A stretch of 64,000 bases of DNA from Nocardiopsis algeriensis. Its GTDB lineage: Bacteria; Actinomycetota; Actinomycetes; Streptosporangiales; Streptosporangiaceae. Shown one piece after another: positions 18,948 to 27,237 of the stretch (positions are counted from its first letter, which is position 1; every line of letters begins with the position of its first letter). Location: NCBI RefSeq assembly GCF_014203695.1, contig NZ_JACHJO010000006.1, positions 248,001 through 312,000 on the forward strand, given 5' to 3'. Below the pieces are notes generated by a model. The model did no database searches, was not told the DNA's origin, and saw only the letters and a list, made by a program, of their open reading frames with translations. The position numbers and the translations under genes are program-made.

Positions 18948-21254
18948 ATGGCAATGTCGGCAGGTTTCCCCATGGGCGAGGAGCTGCCGGAGCGCATCGG
19001 CCACTACGTGATCCGCCGCCGAATCGGCCAGGGCGGCATGGGCGTTGTGTACCAGGCAGAGGATCCCCGGACCGAGCAGTTCGTGGCGGTGAAGGTCCTC
19101 AAGCCCGAAGTCGCGGGGGACCGTATCGCCCGCGCCCGGCTCGCCCGCGAGGTCGAGACGATGCGCCGCGTGCAGAGCCCCAACGTGGCAGAGGTCATCG
19201 ACGCCAACATCGACGCGGAGCTGCCCTGGGTGGTCACCGAGTACATCCCGGGCCCCACCCTGGACTCGACGGTCACCGACCACGGCCCGCTCCGGGGCCG
19301 CGCGCTCACCCGCTTCGTCACGGGCCTGGCCCAGGCGATCAAGGACATCCACGCGGTCGACGTGATCCACCGCGACCTCAAGCCCGGCAACGTGATCATC
19401 TCCAACGGCGAGCCGATCGTCATCGACTTCGGCATCGCGCACGCCGTGGACGGTGCCAAGCTCACCCAGACCGGCACGTTCGTGGGCACCCCCAGCTATC
19501 TGTCTCCCGAGGTCATCGAGGGCACCGCGCTGGGCCCGGCCACCGACATCCACGCCTGGGGAGGCACCGTCGCCTTCGCCTCCACGGGCCGCCCGCCCTA
19601 CGGCTCGGGCGCCTTCGAGGTCATCTTCTTCCGCATCCTCAACGGCGAGATCGACATGGAGGGGATGCACGAGGCGCTGCGGCCCCTGGTGACCCGCGCC
19701 GTCGCCCGGGACATGTCGCGCCGCCCCACGGCGGCCGAGATCGTGGAGGAGGCGGGGCGCCTCAACCTGGACCTGCCCTGGACCGAGGACCCCGGCCTCA
19801 AGCTCTCGGGCGCCACCGGCAGCCACACCGTCTACCACGCCCCCGTCACCGGCCACGGCGACCGGCCGGCCGAGGACTCCGGCGGCCTGGGCGGCGCGGC
19901 GGCCGCCGGTGCCGCCGGTGCGGCCCTGGGCGGTGCCGCCGGATACCTGGCCGGGCACACCGGGCAGGGCTGGGAGTCCCCCAGCGGGCCCCAGCAGCCG
20001 GTGGAGTCGTGGTCCACCCCGGCCGAGTACGCGGCGCAGGAGAAGGCGGAGTCGTGGTCGACCCCGGCCGAGTACGCGGCGCAGGAGAAGGCGGAGTCGT
20101 GGTCGACCCCGGCCGAGTACGCGGCGCAGGAGGAGGGGATCCGGGACGCGGACACCGAACGGGTGCCTCCGGCCGGTGACGATCCGCAGGGCACGATGAT
20201 GATGGACCCGGTCGGAGACCGGGACGCCACCGGCCGCGTTCCCGCGGCGGGGCGGGACGATCCGCAGGGCACGATGATGATGGACCCGGTCGGGGACCCG
20301 GACGCCACCGGCCGCGTTCCCGCGGCGGGGCGGGACGATCCGCAGGGCACCATGATGATGGACCCGGTCGACGACCGGCGGGAGAGCCGTGTCTACGCGG
20401 AACCCGACCACGACGCGGCTCCGCAGACCCAGTTCTTCAACACACCGCTGCACAAGGGCGACTTCTCCGACATCCTCACCCCCGTCGAGGAGGGCCGGAG
20501 CAACCAGACGCAGACCTTCGACGAGGACGACCACGAGGAGCGGGGCGGCTGGCTCAGCCGCTTCCGCCGCGGCCGCAGCGACCGGCTCGGCGACTACTTC
20601 CGCGGTGACGGCGCCGAGAGCGACGAGTACGACGACTACGGCGACGAGTACGGTGACGAGTACGAGGACGAGGCCTGGCGGATGCACCCGCTGGTGCTCG
20701 TCCCCATCATGATCGCGCTGGCCGGTGTGGGTCTGTGGTTCCCCTGGATCGGCATCATCCTGGGCATCGTCGTCATCGCCGGACTCAGTGCCCTGGACGT
20801 GGTCAAGGCCGAGCACGCCAAGCGCCTGCAGACACGCGGGGCGCGCAGCTCCGACACCATGGTGGTGGCGCTCAGTTTCCCGTGGGCGTTCGGCCGGACG
20901 GTGCTGCGCACGATCGGGTTCGGTCTGATCTACCTGCTGGCCGGAATCCTCATCGGCATGATCTACGCCTCGTTCCGGGAGACGGCGGGCGACGGCGCCA
21001 ACTACACCGGCGGGTTCGCGATCTTCGTGACGATGCTGCTCAGCTACATCATGCCGAGCGGACGCGGGGCCCGCCACCAGGCGGTGTGGCTGGTGGAGCG
21101 GGTGCGGTTCACCAACCTGTACGTGTACATCGGTGTGGTGGTCGCCATCGTCCTGTTCACCATGTTCATCCTGTCCGTCGGGCTGAGCTCGGCCCCGGTC
21201 TGGGAGCTGGGGCCGCTCCAGGGCCCGTCGGACTGGTTCTCGGGCTCCGAGTGA
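18948..21254 (+). CDS. Membrane Ser/Thr protein kinase with repeat-bearing linker
   Basis: The 768-residue protein begins with a complete Hanks-type kinase domain (about residues 20-275): glycine loop GQGGMGVVY, lysine in VAVKVL, catalytic HRDLKPGNV, DFG in IDFGIAH and activation segment GTPSYLSPE. A Gly/Ala-rich stretch and a linker of about 200 residues follow. The linker has three copies of a 15-residue repeat (ESWSTPAEYAAQEKA) and three of a 26-residue repeat (DDPQGTMMMDPV core). After an acidic Tyr/Asp-rich stretch come about five membrane segments. There is no extracellular PASTA domain. ATG at 18948 is about 11 nt after GAGGGG. Its substrate and signal are unknown. Confidence 0.92.
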   Translation: MAMSAGFPMGEELPERIGHYVIRRRIGQGGMGVVYQAEDPRTEQFVAVKVLKPEVAGDRIARARLAREVETMRRVQSPNVAEVIDANIDAELPWVVTEYIPGPTLDSTVTDHGPLRGRALTRFVTGLAQAIKDIHAVDVIHRDLKPGNVIISNGEPIVIDFGIAHAVDGAKLTQTGTFVGTPSYLSPEVIEGTALGPATDIHAWGGTVAFASTGRPPYGSGAFEVIFFRILNGEIDMEGMHEALRPLVTRAVARDMSRRPTAAEIVEEAGRLNLDLPWTEDPGLKLSGATGSHTVYHAPVTGHGDRPAEDSGGLGGAAAAGAAGAALGGAAGYLAGHTGQGWESPSGPQQPVESWSTPAEYAAQEKAESWSTPAEYAAQEKAESWSTPAEYAAQEEGIRDADTERVPPAGDDPQGTMMMDPVGDRDATGRVPAAGRDDPQGTMMMDPVGDPDATGRVPAAGRDDPQGTMMMDPVDDRRESRVYAEPDHDAAPQTQFFNTPLHKGDFSDILTPVEEGRSNQTQTFDEDDHEERGGWLSRFRRGRSDRLGDYFRGDGAESDEYDDYGDEYGDEYEDEAWRMHPLVLVPIMIALAGVGLWFPWIGIILGIVVIAGLSALDVVKAEHAKRLQTRGARSSDTMVVALSFPWAFGRTVLRTIGFGLIYLLAGILIGMIYASFRETAGDGANYTGGFAIFVTMLLSYIMPSGRGARHQAVWLVERVRFTNLYVYIGVVVAIVLFTMFILSVGLSSAPVWELGPLQGPSDWFSGSE
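20004..20138 (+). repeat. Three tandem 45-bp repeats inside the kinase gene
   Basis: Units begin at 20004, 20049 and 20094 and are almost identical in DNA sequence. Each encodes ESWSTPAEYAAQEKA or a close variant. Strong DNA identity suggests recent slippage or recombination, and copy number may vary between strains. Confidence 0.9.
20178..20390 (+). repeat. Three tandem 78-bp repeats inside the kinase gene
   Basis: Units begin at 20178, 20256 and 20334 (period exactly 78 bp). Each encodes DDPQGTMMMDPV followed by a variable tail ending ATGRVPAAGR; the third unit is truncated. The reading frame is preserved by both this and the adjacent 45-bp array. Confidence 0.9.
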
Positions 21255-21270
21255 CCGGTCGCGAACCTGC

Positions 21271-21304
21271 GGGGCGCCTTCTTCCGTGCGGAAGGAGGCG
21301 CCCC
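21271..21304 (+). terminator. Strong hairpin terminator after the kinase gene
   Basis: GGGGCGCC-TTC-TTCC, loop GTGC, then GGAA-GGA-GGCGCCCC: a nearly perfect 34-nt stem-loop 17 nt after the kinase stop codon. Confidence 0.8.
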
Positions 21305-21452
21305 GCCGCTTGGGAGTGGCGTGCCTGCTCGTCGGGGAGGGACGGTCACTAGGGTGGGGGCGGGGACCCGTTCGGGAGGGTCCTCGCAACCTCGGGGAAC
21401 CGGACCGGTCAGGGTTCCCCAAGTAACACGGGCCGCGGGTTGGTCTTCAAGC

Positions 21453-21464
21453 TACTAGCGAGTA
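21453..21464 (+). promoter_or_regulatory. Candidate operator upstream of etfBA
   Basis: TACTAGCGAGTA has inverted TACT/AGTA arms around a 4-nt centre, within GCTACTAGCGAGTAAC. The pattern resembles operators of TetR-family regulators of acyl-CoA metabolism genes (from memory of the motif type; not tested). Confidence 0.35.
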
Positions 21465-21623
21465 ACATACGTGTCATGAGCACCCGGCGGGGAGGACCGG
21501 CCGGAAAACCCGGCCCCGCCGCCGAATGACCGAGCGGCATTCGGCATTGTTGTCAGTACGGGGCGCGCCAGCGTCCGGCCGCCGCAGGCGGATCATGGAG
21601 TGCAGGGAGGTCGGCCACCGGCC

Positions 21624-22403
21624 ATGAATATTGTCGTTTTGGTCAAGCAGGTCCCGGACACGGCGACCGAGCGGAAGCTCAACCCCGATGACAAGACGCT
21701 CGACCGCGCAGCGTCCGACGGCGTCATCAACGAGCTCGACGAGTACGCGATCGAGGAGGCGCTGCTCCTCAGGGAGAAGCACGGCGGTGAGGTCACCGTC
21801 CTGACCATGGGGCCGGACCAGGCCACGGACTCCATCCGCAAGGCCCTGTCCATGGGTGCCGACAAGGCCGTCTTCGTCAACGACGACACCCTTCACGGCT
21901 CCGACGCGCTCCAGACCGCCTACGCCCTCTCGCAGGCGCTGGGCAGCATGGAGTTCGACCTGGTCGTCCTGGGCTCGGAGTCCACCGACGCCCGCACCGG
22001 TGTCGTCGGCGCCGCGCTCGCCGAGTACCTCGGCCTGCCGCAGCTCACGCTGGCCGGCAAGGTCGACATCGACGGCAGCGCCATCAGGATCCAGCGCCAG
22101 ACCGACTACGGCTACGACGTCGTCGAGGCCCAGCTCCCGGCGGTCGTCTCCGTCGTCGAGAAGATCAACGAGCCGCGCTACCCCTCCTTCAAGCTGATCA
22201 TGCAGGCGAAGAAGAAGCCGGTCGACAAGAAGTCCGCCGCCGACGTGGGCATCGACGCCGGCAAGGTGGGTCTGGCCAACGCCACCACCGAGACCGTCGA
22301 CTTCGCCGCCGCGCCGCCGCGCGCCGCGGGCACGATCGTCAAGGACGAGGGCGACGGCGGCGTGAAGATCGCCGACTTCCTCGCCGAGAAGAAGTTCGTG
22401 TAG
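21624..22403 (+). CDS. etfB: Electron transfer flavoprotein beta subunit
   Basis: Small subunit of ETF, which passes electrons from acyl-CoA and other dehydrogenases to the respiratory chain. The 259-residue product begins MNIVVLVKQVPDT, has the INELDEYAIEEALLL segment and the VVLGSESTDARTGVVG AMP-binding region, all typical of FixA/EtfB. ATG at 21624 was chosen because family members start here; GGGAGG lies a rather long 13 nt upstream. etfA follows 33 nt later in the same operon. Confidence 0.96.
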   Translation: MNIVVLVKQVPDTATERKLNPDDKTLDRAASDGVINELDEYAIEEALLLREKHGGEVTVLTMGPDQATDSIRKALSMGADKAVFVNDDTLHGSDALQTAYALSQALGSMEFDLVVLGSESTDARTGVVGAALAEYLGLPQLTLAGKVDIDGSAIRIQRQTDYGYDVVEAQLPAVVSVVEKINEPRYPSFKLIMQAKKKPVDKKSAADVGIDAGKVGLANATTETVDFAAAPPRAAGTIVKDEGDGGVKIADFLAEKKFV

Positions 22404-22436
22404 GCCAGGCGAGAGACTCAGGAAGGTTCAAGGAAT

Positions 22437-23381
22437 ATGGCTGAGGTCCTCGTCCTCGTCGACCACGTCGACGGACAGGTCAAGAAGGTCACCACCGAGC
22501 TGCTGACCGCGGCCCGCCGCATCGGCGAGCCCGCCGCGGTGTGGATCGGCGACGGTGCGGAGTCGGGCAAGGCCGCGCTGGCCGAGTACGGTGCCGAGAA
22601 GGTCTACGTCGCGCCGGCCGAGCTCGACGACTACGTCGTCGCTCCCAAGGCCGAGCTGCTCGCCTCGCTCGCCCGGGACAAGGGCGCCGCCGCGATCCTC
22701 GTCTCGGCCACGGCCGAGAACAAGGAGATCGCCGGCCGCACCGCCGTCAAGCTGGGCTCGGGCGTGCTCACCGACGTCGTCGGCGTCAGCGCCGACCTGG
22801 TCGCCGAGCACAGCATCTTCGGTGGTGCCACCGTCACCCACGCCCGCGTCAGGACCGGCGTCCCGGTCATCGCGGTCCGTCCGAACTCCGTCGTGCCCGA
22901 GGCCGCCGCCGGCGCCGCGGCCGAGGAGGCCGTGTCGGTGGAGATCTCCGACGCCGCCAAGACGGCCAAGGTCGTCGAGCGCGTCGCTCAGGAGAAGGGC
23001 GAGCGCCCCGAGCTCACCGAGGCCGCCGTCGTGGTCTCCGGTGGCCGAGGCGTGGGCTCCGACGACTTCTCCGTCGTCGAGAACCTGGCCGACTCGCTGG
23101 GCGCGGCCGTCGGCGCCTCCCGCGCCGCCGTCGACTCCGGCTGGTACCCGAACCAGTTCCAGGTCGGCCAGACCGGCAAGACGGTCAGCCCGAACCTGTA
23201 CGTGGCCCTGGGCATCTCCGGCGCGATCCAGCACCGTGCGGGCATGCAGACCGCGAAGAACATCGTCGCGGTCAACAAGGACCCCGAGGCGCCGATCTTC
23301 GAGCTCGCGGACTACGGCGTCGTGGGTGACCTGCACACGGTCGCCCCGCAGCTGACCGAGGAGATCAAGAAGCGCAAGTAA
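22437..23381 (+). CDS. etfA: Electron transfer flavoprotein alpha subunit
   Basis: FAD-binding large subunit of ETF, partner of EtfB. The 314-residue product begins [13 protein letters not shown], and the C-terminal FAD domain carries [30 protein letters not shown] and IQHRAGM, the family signature. ATG at 22437 is preceded by CAAGGA. It ends 15 nt before a strong terminator, so the operon appears to be etfBA only. Confidence 0.96.
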   Translation: MAEVLVLVDHVDGQVKKVTTELLTAARRIGEPAAVWIGDGAESGKAALAEYGAEKVYVAPAELDDYVVAPKAELLASLARDKGAAAILVSATAENKEIAGRTAVKLGSGVLTDVVGVSADLVAEHSIFGGATVTHARVRTGVPVIAVRPNSVVPEAAAGAAAEEAVSVEISDAAKTAKVVERVAQEKGERPELTEAAVVVSGGRGVGSDDFSVVENLADSLGAAVGASRAAVDSGWYPNQFQVGQTGKTVSPNLYVALGISGAIQHRAGMQTAKNIVAVNKDPEAPIFELADYGVVGDLHTVAPQLTEEIKKRK

Positions 23382-23396
23382 CCGCGCTCGCGATCC

Positions 23397-23428
23397 CGAA
23401 CGCCCGGCCGGGAACGGCCGGGCGTTCG
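23397..23428. terminator. Strong hairpin terminator between etfA and methyltransferase genes
   Basis: CGAACGCCCGGCC, loop GGGAAC, GGCCGGGCGTTCG: 13 perfect base pairs followed by CGTTT on the plus strand. It sits between two convergent transcription units. Confidence 0.85.
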
Positions 23429-23451
23429 CGTTTCCCGGCCGGGCGGGCCGC

Positions 23452-24213
23452 TCAGCGCTTCCGCAGGACGAGCAGGAGGTTCCAGGTGACGACCTCGCGC
23501 AGTACGGGGACGTGTACGACCGGCTTCATCCAGGTGGGCAGGTAGCGGGGACGGATGTCCACCGGTTCGACGTCGGCGCGGGTGCGCGCCCAGCGCAGCA
23601 TCTCCTCGGCGTGGGCGGCGTACATGGTGCGGCCGAAGTCGTTCTTGGGGCGGCGGCCGTGCCTGCGGGTGAAGCGCTCGGCCGCGTAGGACCCGCCCAG
23701 GTAGTGCCAGGGGGAGGTCTCGTGGCCGCCCCAGGGGGAGAACCAGAGTGTGTAGGACAGGTAGACGAGTCCGCCCGGGCGGGTGACGCGCACCATCTCG
23801 TCGGCCATCCGCACGCGGTCGGGGACGTGTTCGAGCACGTTCGAGGAGAAGCACACGTCCACCGAGTCGGTGCGCAGCGGCAGGTTCAGGGCGCTGCCCT
23901 GGACGGCGAAGGCGTCGGCCTCGCGGCCGTGCAGGGTCATCTCGTGGGCGTCGGAGTCCACACACAGGCAGCGGGCGCCCGCCTCGCGCAGGGCGTCGGC
24001 GAAGTAGCCGGGGCCGCCGCCCACGTCCACCACCAGCCGTTCCCGCAGCGGGGTGTAGGAGCGCAGTTGGGCGACGGTGTCGCGGGCCAGGGTGCCGTAG
24101 AAGAAGGCGGGGTCGGTCTGCTCCTTGCGGAAGGCCGAGAAGAGCGCGACCGAGCGGCCCAGCGTGGCGCGGAAGGGGACGGTGCCGTCGTTCCGCGTGC
24201 CGGAGGCCGTCAC
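23452..24213 (-). CDS. Class I SAM-dependent methyltransferase
   Basis: The 253-residue product has the SAM-binding motif VVDVGGGPGYFADAL, an acidic residue after the next strand (LCVDSDAHEM), and the post-motif NVLEHVPDRVRMADEMVRVTRPGG. These are typical of Methyltransf_11/ubiE-type enzymes acting on small molecules, lipids or glycans. Start is GTG at 24213, which overlaps the TGA of the upstream methyltransferase gene by 4 nt (GTGA), so translation is coupled. The substrate is unknown. Its position next to envelope-glycan genes suggests glycan or lipid methylation (inference). Confidence 0.85.
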   Translation of the reverse strand: MTASGTRNDGTVPFRATLGRSVALFSAFRKEQTDPAFFYGTLARDTVAQLRSYTPLRERLVVDVGGGPGYFADALREAGARCLCVDSDAHEMTLHGREADAFAVQGSALNLPLRTDSVDVCFSSNVLEHVPDRVRMADEMVRVTRPGGLVYLSYTLWFSPWGGHETSPWHYLGGSYAAERFTRRHGRRPKNDFGRTMYAAHAEEMLRWARTRADVEPVDIRPRYLPTWMKPVVHVPVLREVVTWNLLLVLRKR

Positions 24214-24950
24214 GCCTTCTCCCCCACCGCGACGTAGTGGCGCAGGTGGCGCCAGTGGTCGCCGCCCCAGTACTCGTCGGAGGCCGCGATACGCGACCCC
24301 GGCAGGAGCTCGGCAAGGCGCTCGGTGGGCAGGACGTGCATGCGCATCGGCGCCGGATAGCGCAGGAGCACCCTCTGGGCCAGTGCGACCAGGGGCCAGG
24401 GGACGTGGCGGAACACCATGCCCTTGAAGGTGCGGCGCTCGGACTCGGGTACGCCCAGGACCAGCGCCCCGCCGGGCCGGACCACGCGCGCGAACTCGCG
24501 GACGTAGCCCTCGGCGAGCTCGGGGGGCAGGTGCTGGAGCACCAGGTCGGTGTAGACGAGGTCGAAGGAGTCGTCCTCGAACAGGGCCAGGTCGGGGCGC
24601 TCGTTGAGGACGAAGCTGACCCGCCCGCCCGATCGGTCCAGGCGGCGGGCCTCCTCCAGCATGGGCGCGGAGATGTCCACCCCCACGACCTCGTCGAAGT
24701 GAGCGGCCAGGGCGTTGGAGAGCCGTCCTGCCCCGCAGCCGAAGTCCAGGACCCGGCCGCCGTCCGGACGCAGACCCAGCTCCTCCAGACGGGCGACGGC
24801 CGGGTCGATGTCGGCGCGGCCGGAGGCGAGGAACTCGTCGTCGTCCCAACCGCCGCCCCGCTTGCCGGGGTCCACGCACACCGCCCACAGCGGTTCGGCG
24901 GCACCCAGCCTGGTCCAGTCGCGGCGGACCTGTTCGAGCCCCACCCGCAT
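24210..24950 (-). CDS. Class I SAM-dependent methyltransferase
   Basis: A second methyltransferase of about 246 residues, with RVLDFGCGAGRLSNALA as SAM motif I, EVVGVDISAPMLEEA as motif II and TDLVLQHLPPELAEGYVREFARVVRPGG downstream. Start is ambiguous: ATG at 24950, GTG at 24944 (GGAGG 8 nt upstream) or GTG at 24968. It is the first gene of a two-gene unit coupled to the next methyltransferase and is divergent from the GT-C-like membrane gene at 25127. The 176-nt gap between them presumably holds both promoters. Confidence 0.84.
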   Translation of the reverse strand: MRVGLEQVRRDWTRLGAAEPLWAVCVDPGKRGGGWDDDEFLASGRADIDPAVARLEELGLRPDGGRVLDFGCGAGRLSNALAAHFDEVVGVDISAPMLEEARRLDRSGGRVSFVLNERPDLALFEDDSFDLVYTDLVLQHLPPELAEGYVREFARVVRPGGALVLGVPESERRTFKGMVFRHVPWPLVALAQRVLLRYPAPMRMHVLPTERLAELLPGSRIAASDEYWGGDHWRHLRHYVAVGEKA

Positions 24951-25126
24951 CACCTCCACGGTGCCCACGATTCCGGAACAGAAGGTCCGACGGCCAGGTG
25001 AATCATGTTCCTGTTACGGAGTTGTTGCAGAGAAAAGGCCTGGTACAACAGGAAGATTTAAAACTGAAACTTGTTGTATTCTGTCATCCGCTTTCTGGTC
25101 GGCCAACCACGGCGGGGAGAATACCG

Positions 25127-27127
25127 ATGTCGTCAGCGTCTCCCGAGACGGGGGCAGGGGAAGTCGACTCCGCGCGGACACCTCCCCGGGTGCGGCGCCC
25201 GGTCGAGGAGCCGGAGGAGGGGCCGGGGCCGGCGGAGCTCGTGCGCGCGGCCCTGGTGCGGGCGCGCCGACTGGCGGCCGACCCCCTGCTGTGGGTCTCG
25301 CTCCTGGTGGTGGCCGCGGCGGTGGCGGCCAGGGCCTACGTGCTCGCCCACTCCTACTTCGTCGAGGACGACTTCCTCTTCTTCGGTGCCGCGCACGCCG
25401 CCGATCTCACCCCCGAGTTCCTCTTCTCCCTGCACAAGGGCCATTTCATGCCGGGGGCCATGTTCCTGGTCTACCTGCAGACGGCCTTCCTTCCCTACGC
25501 CTGGTGGTTCAGCGCGGGTTCCGTGCTGGTGCTCCAGACCGCCGCGTTCCTGGTGTTCCTCCGCCTGCTGTGGGAGCTCTTCGGCCGCCGCTGGTCCCTG
25601 CTGGTGCCCCTGGCCCTCTACGTGCTGTCCCCGCTGACCGTTCCGGTCCTGGGCTGGTGGGCGGCCGCCCTGAACGCGGTGCCGCTCCAGCTGGCCATGG
25701 GTCTGGCCCTGCTGTGGACGGTCCGCCACCTGCGCACCGGTGAGCAGCGGTACGCCTGGCAGGCGGGCGGGGCCGTCGTGTTCGGCATGCTGTTCTCGGT
25801 CAAGGCCCTGTTCCTGCCGCCGCTGCTGTTCACCGCGGCGGTCGCCTTCCTCTACCCGGGAGGCCTGCTCACCGCGGCGACGGCCGCCTTCCGCCTCCAC
25901 CGGCCCCTGTGGTCGGCCATGGCCGGCCTGACCGCCGGTTACCTGGTCCTGTACCTGATGCGCGAGACCGCGGGCGGCGACCCCGAGGGCGCGGCCCTGC
26001 CCCGGTGGGACACCGCGGTCGAACTGGTGCGGCTCATGCTGACGGAGGCCTTTCCCGTGGGGGCGCTGGGCGGCCCCTACGAGTGGCCCCTGGTGGCTCC
26101 CACCGGCGGGCTGATGGACCCGAGCGGCACCGTGGTCCTGGGCGCCTGGGCGGCCCTGACCGCGCTCGTCCTGGTGAGCCTGGGCCGGCGGGCCCGGGCC
26201 TGGCGGGCCTGGGCGCTGCTGACCGGCTACCTGGTGTTCGCCGACGCCCTCCCCACGGTCATCGCGCGCGGCCGCGACCAGGGGATGGCCGGGGCCGATG
26301 CCCGCTACGTCGCCGATGCCGCTATGGTCTTCGCCCTGTGCCTGGCCTTCGCCTTCCTGGTCGTGCTCGAGCAGCGGGCCCGCGAGCACGTCGGGCGCGC
26401 GGGTGAGGAGGCCCCCTCCCCGCCGGGGAGGAGCCGTTCCCGCCGGCGGCTGCGGACGGCGGCCGTCGCCGGGCTCGCCCTGGCCCACGCGGCCGGGGCC
26501 CTGTACTCCACCCACACCTACGCCCGCACCCTGAACGGGGAGGAGCTGCGCGCCTACCTGGACAACGTGCGCGCCTCGCTGGCCGACGTGCCCGAGGGCG
26601 GCCTGTATCCGCGCCCGGTGCCCGAGGATGTGGTCCTGGAGTGGAACGGCGAGCGCCGCCTGACCTCCTACGTCCTGCCGCCGCTGGCCGACGGCGAGAC
26701 CGCCGAGCGGCTGAGGGTTCCCGAGCAGGCCGCCGCCGCGTACGTGTTCGACGAGGAGGGGCACCTGGTCCCCGGGGTGCACACCGAGTTCAGCAGCGTC
26801 GTCGTGCCGGGGCCGGACGACGAGTGCCTGGGCACCCTGGAGGGCGCGGTCTCCTGGCCGGTGCTGGAGGTCGGCGGAGCCGAACAGGTGGCCACGGTCG
26901 GCTACGTCTCCGAGGAGGAGTCGGAGATCGTGGTCTCGGTGGACGGCGGATGGATCGAGGCCGCTCTGCCCGCCGCCCCGGAGGGCGCCTTCCGGCACAT
27001 CCCCGTGGCCGAGCGCGGGAACCGGCTCTCCCTGTTCCTCGACGAGGAGGCCGTCTGCCTGACCGGGGTCGCCCTGGGGCGACTCGCCCCCGGTGACGAG
27101 GACACCCCTCCGATTCCGCAGGACTAG
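25127..27127 (+). CDS. Polytopic membrane protein, probable GT-C-fold glycosyltransferase
   Basis: The 666-residue protein has about 11 membrane segments between residues 55 and 465 and a C-terminal domain of roughly 200 residues outside the membrane. Just after the first membrane helix is the acidic motif YFVEDDFLFFG, placed like the catalytic loop of GT-C enzymes that use polyprenyl-phosphate sugars. ATG at 25127 has GGGGAGA 8 nt upstream. Nearby genes make decaprenyl-phosphate arabinose, so an arabinosyl or related transferase is a reasonable inference, but no specific family is recognised. Its TAG stop codon lies inside the inverted-repeat end of a MITE-like element. Confidence 0.7.
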   Translation: MSSASPETGAGEVDSARTPPRVRRPVEEPEEGPGPAELVRAALVRARRLAADPLLWVSLLVVAAAVAARAYVLAHSYFVEDDFLFFGAAHAADLTPEFLFSLHKGHFMPGAMFLVYLQTAFLPYAWWFSAGSVLVLQTAAFLVFLRLLWELFGRRWSLLVPLALYVLSPLTVPVLGWWAAALNAVPLQLAMGLALLWTVRHLRTGEQRYAWQAGGAVVFGMLFSVKALFLPPLLFTAAVAFLYPGGLLTAATAAFRLHRPLWSAMAGLTAGYLVLYLMRETAGGDPEGAALPRWDTAVELVRLMLTEAFPVGALGGPYEWPLVAPTGGLMDPSGTVVLGAWAALTALVLVSLGRRARAWRAWALLTGYLVFADALPTVIARGRDQGMAGADARYVADAAMVFALCLAFAFLVVLEQRAREHVGRAGEEAPSPPGRSRSRRRLRTAAVAGLALAHAAGALYSTHTYARTLNGEELRAYLDNVRASLADVPEGGLYPRPVPEDVVLEWNGERRLTSYVLPPLADGETAERLRVPEQAAAAYVFDEEGHLVPGVHTEFSSVVVPGPDDECLGTLEGAVSWPVLEVGGAEQVATVGYVSEEESEIVVSVDGGWIEAALPAAPEGAFRHIPVAERGNRLSLFLDEEAVCLTGVALGRLAPGDEDTPPIPQD

Positions 27128-27237
27128 GCCCTGTGCTGCGGATGTTCTCGCCGTATCGGCGGAGCCGATTCGCCGGCGCGGCAAGGGGGTGCCTGGTGGC
27201 CGTGCAGTCCGAGATGATCCAAAAAAACAGGGCCTAG
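27124..27237. mobile_element. 114-bp MITE-like element (copy 2)
   Basis: Ends are perfect 11-bp inverted repeats (CTAGGCCCTGT at 27124-27134 and ACAGGGCCTAG at 27227-27237). The homology extends imperfectly to about 28 bp through a shared GGAT-N2-TCTCG block. There is no coding capacity. The end sequence matches the element at about 1709-1741. It lies exactly between two convergent genes, and both TAG stop codons (27125-27127 plus; 27234-27236 minus) are within its termini. Confidence 0.75.

Larger units (their letters stand above)
21255..21623 (+). other. Intergenic region before etfBA
   Basis: 369 bases without a supported gene. It opens with the terminator at 21271-21304 and later contains the TACT-N4-AGTA element at 21453-21464, followed by about 160 bases of etfB leader. 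The etfB promoter must lie here, but no clear -35/-10 pair was assignable. Confidence 0.5.
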
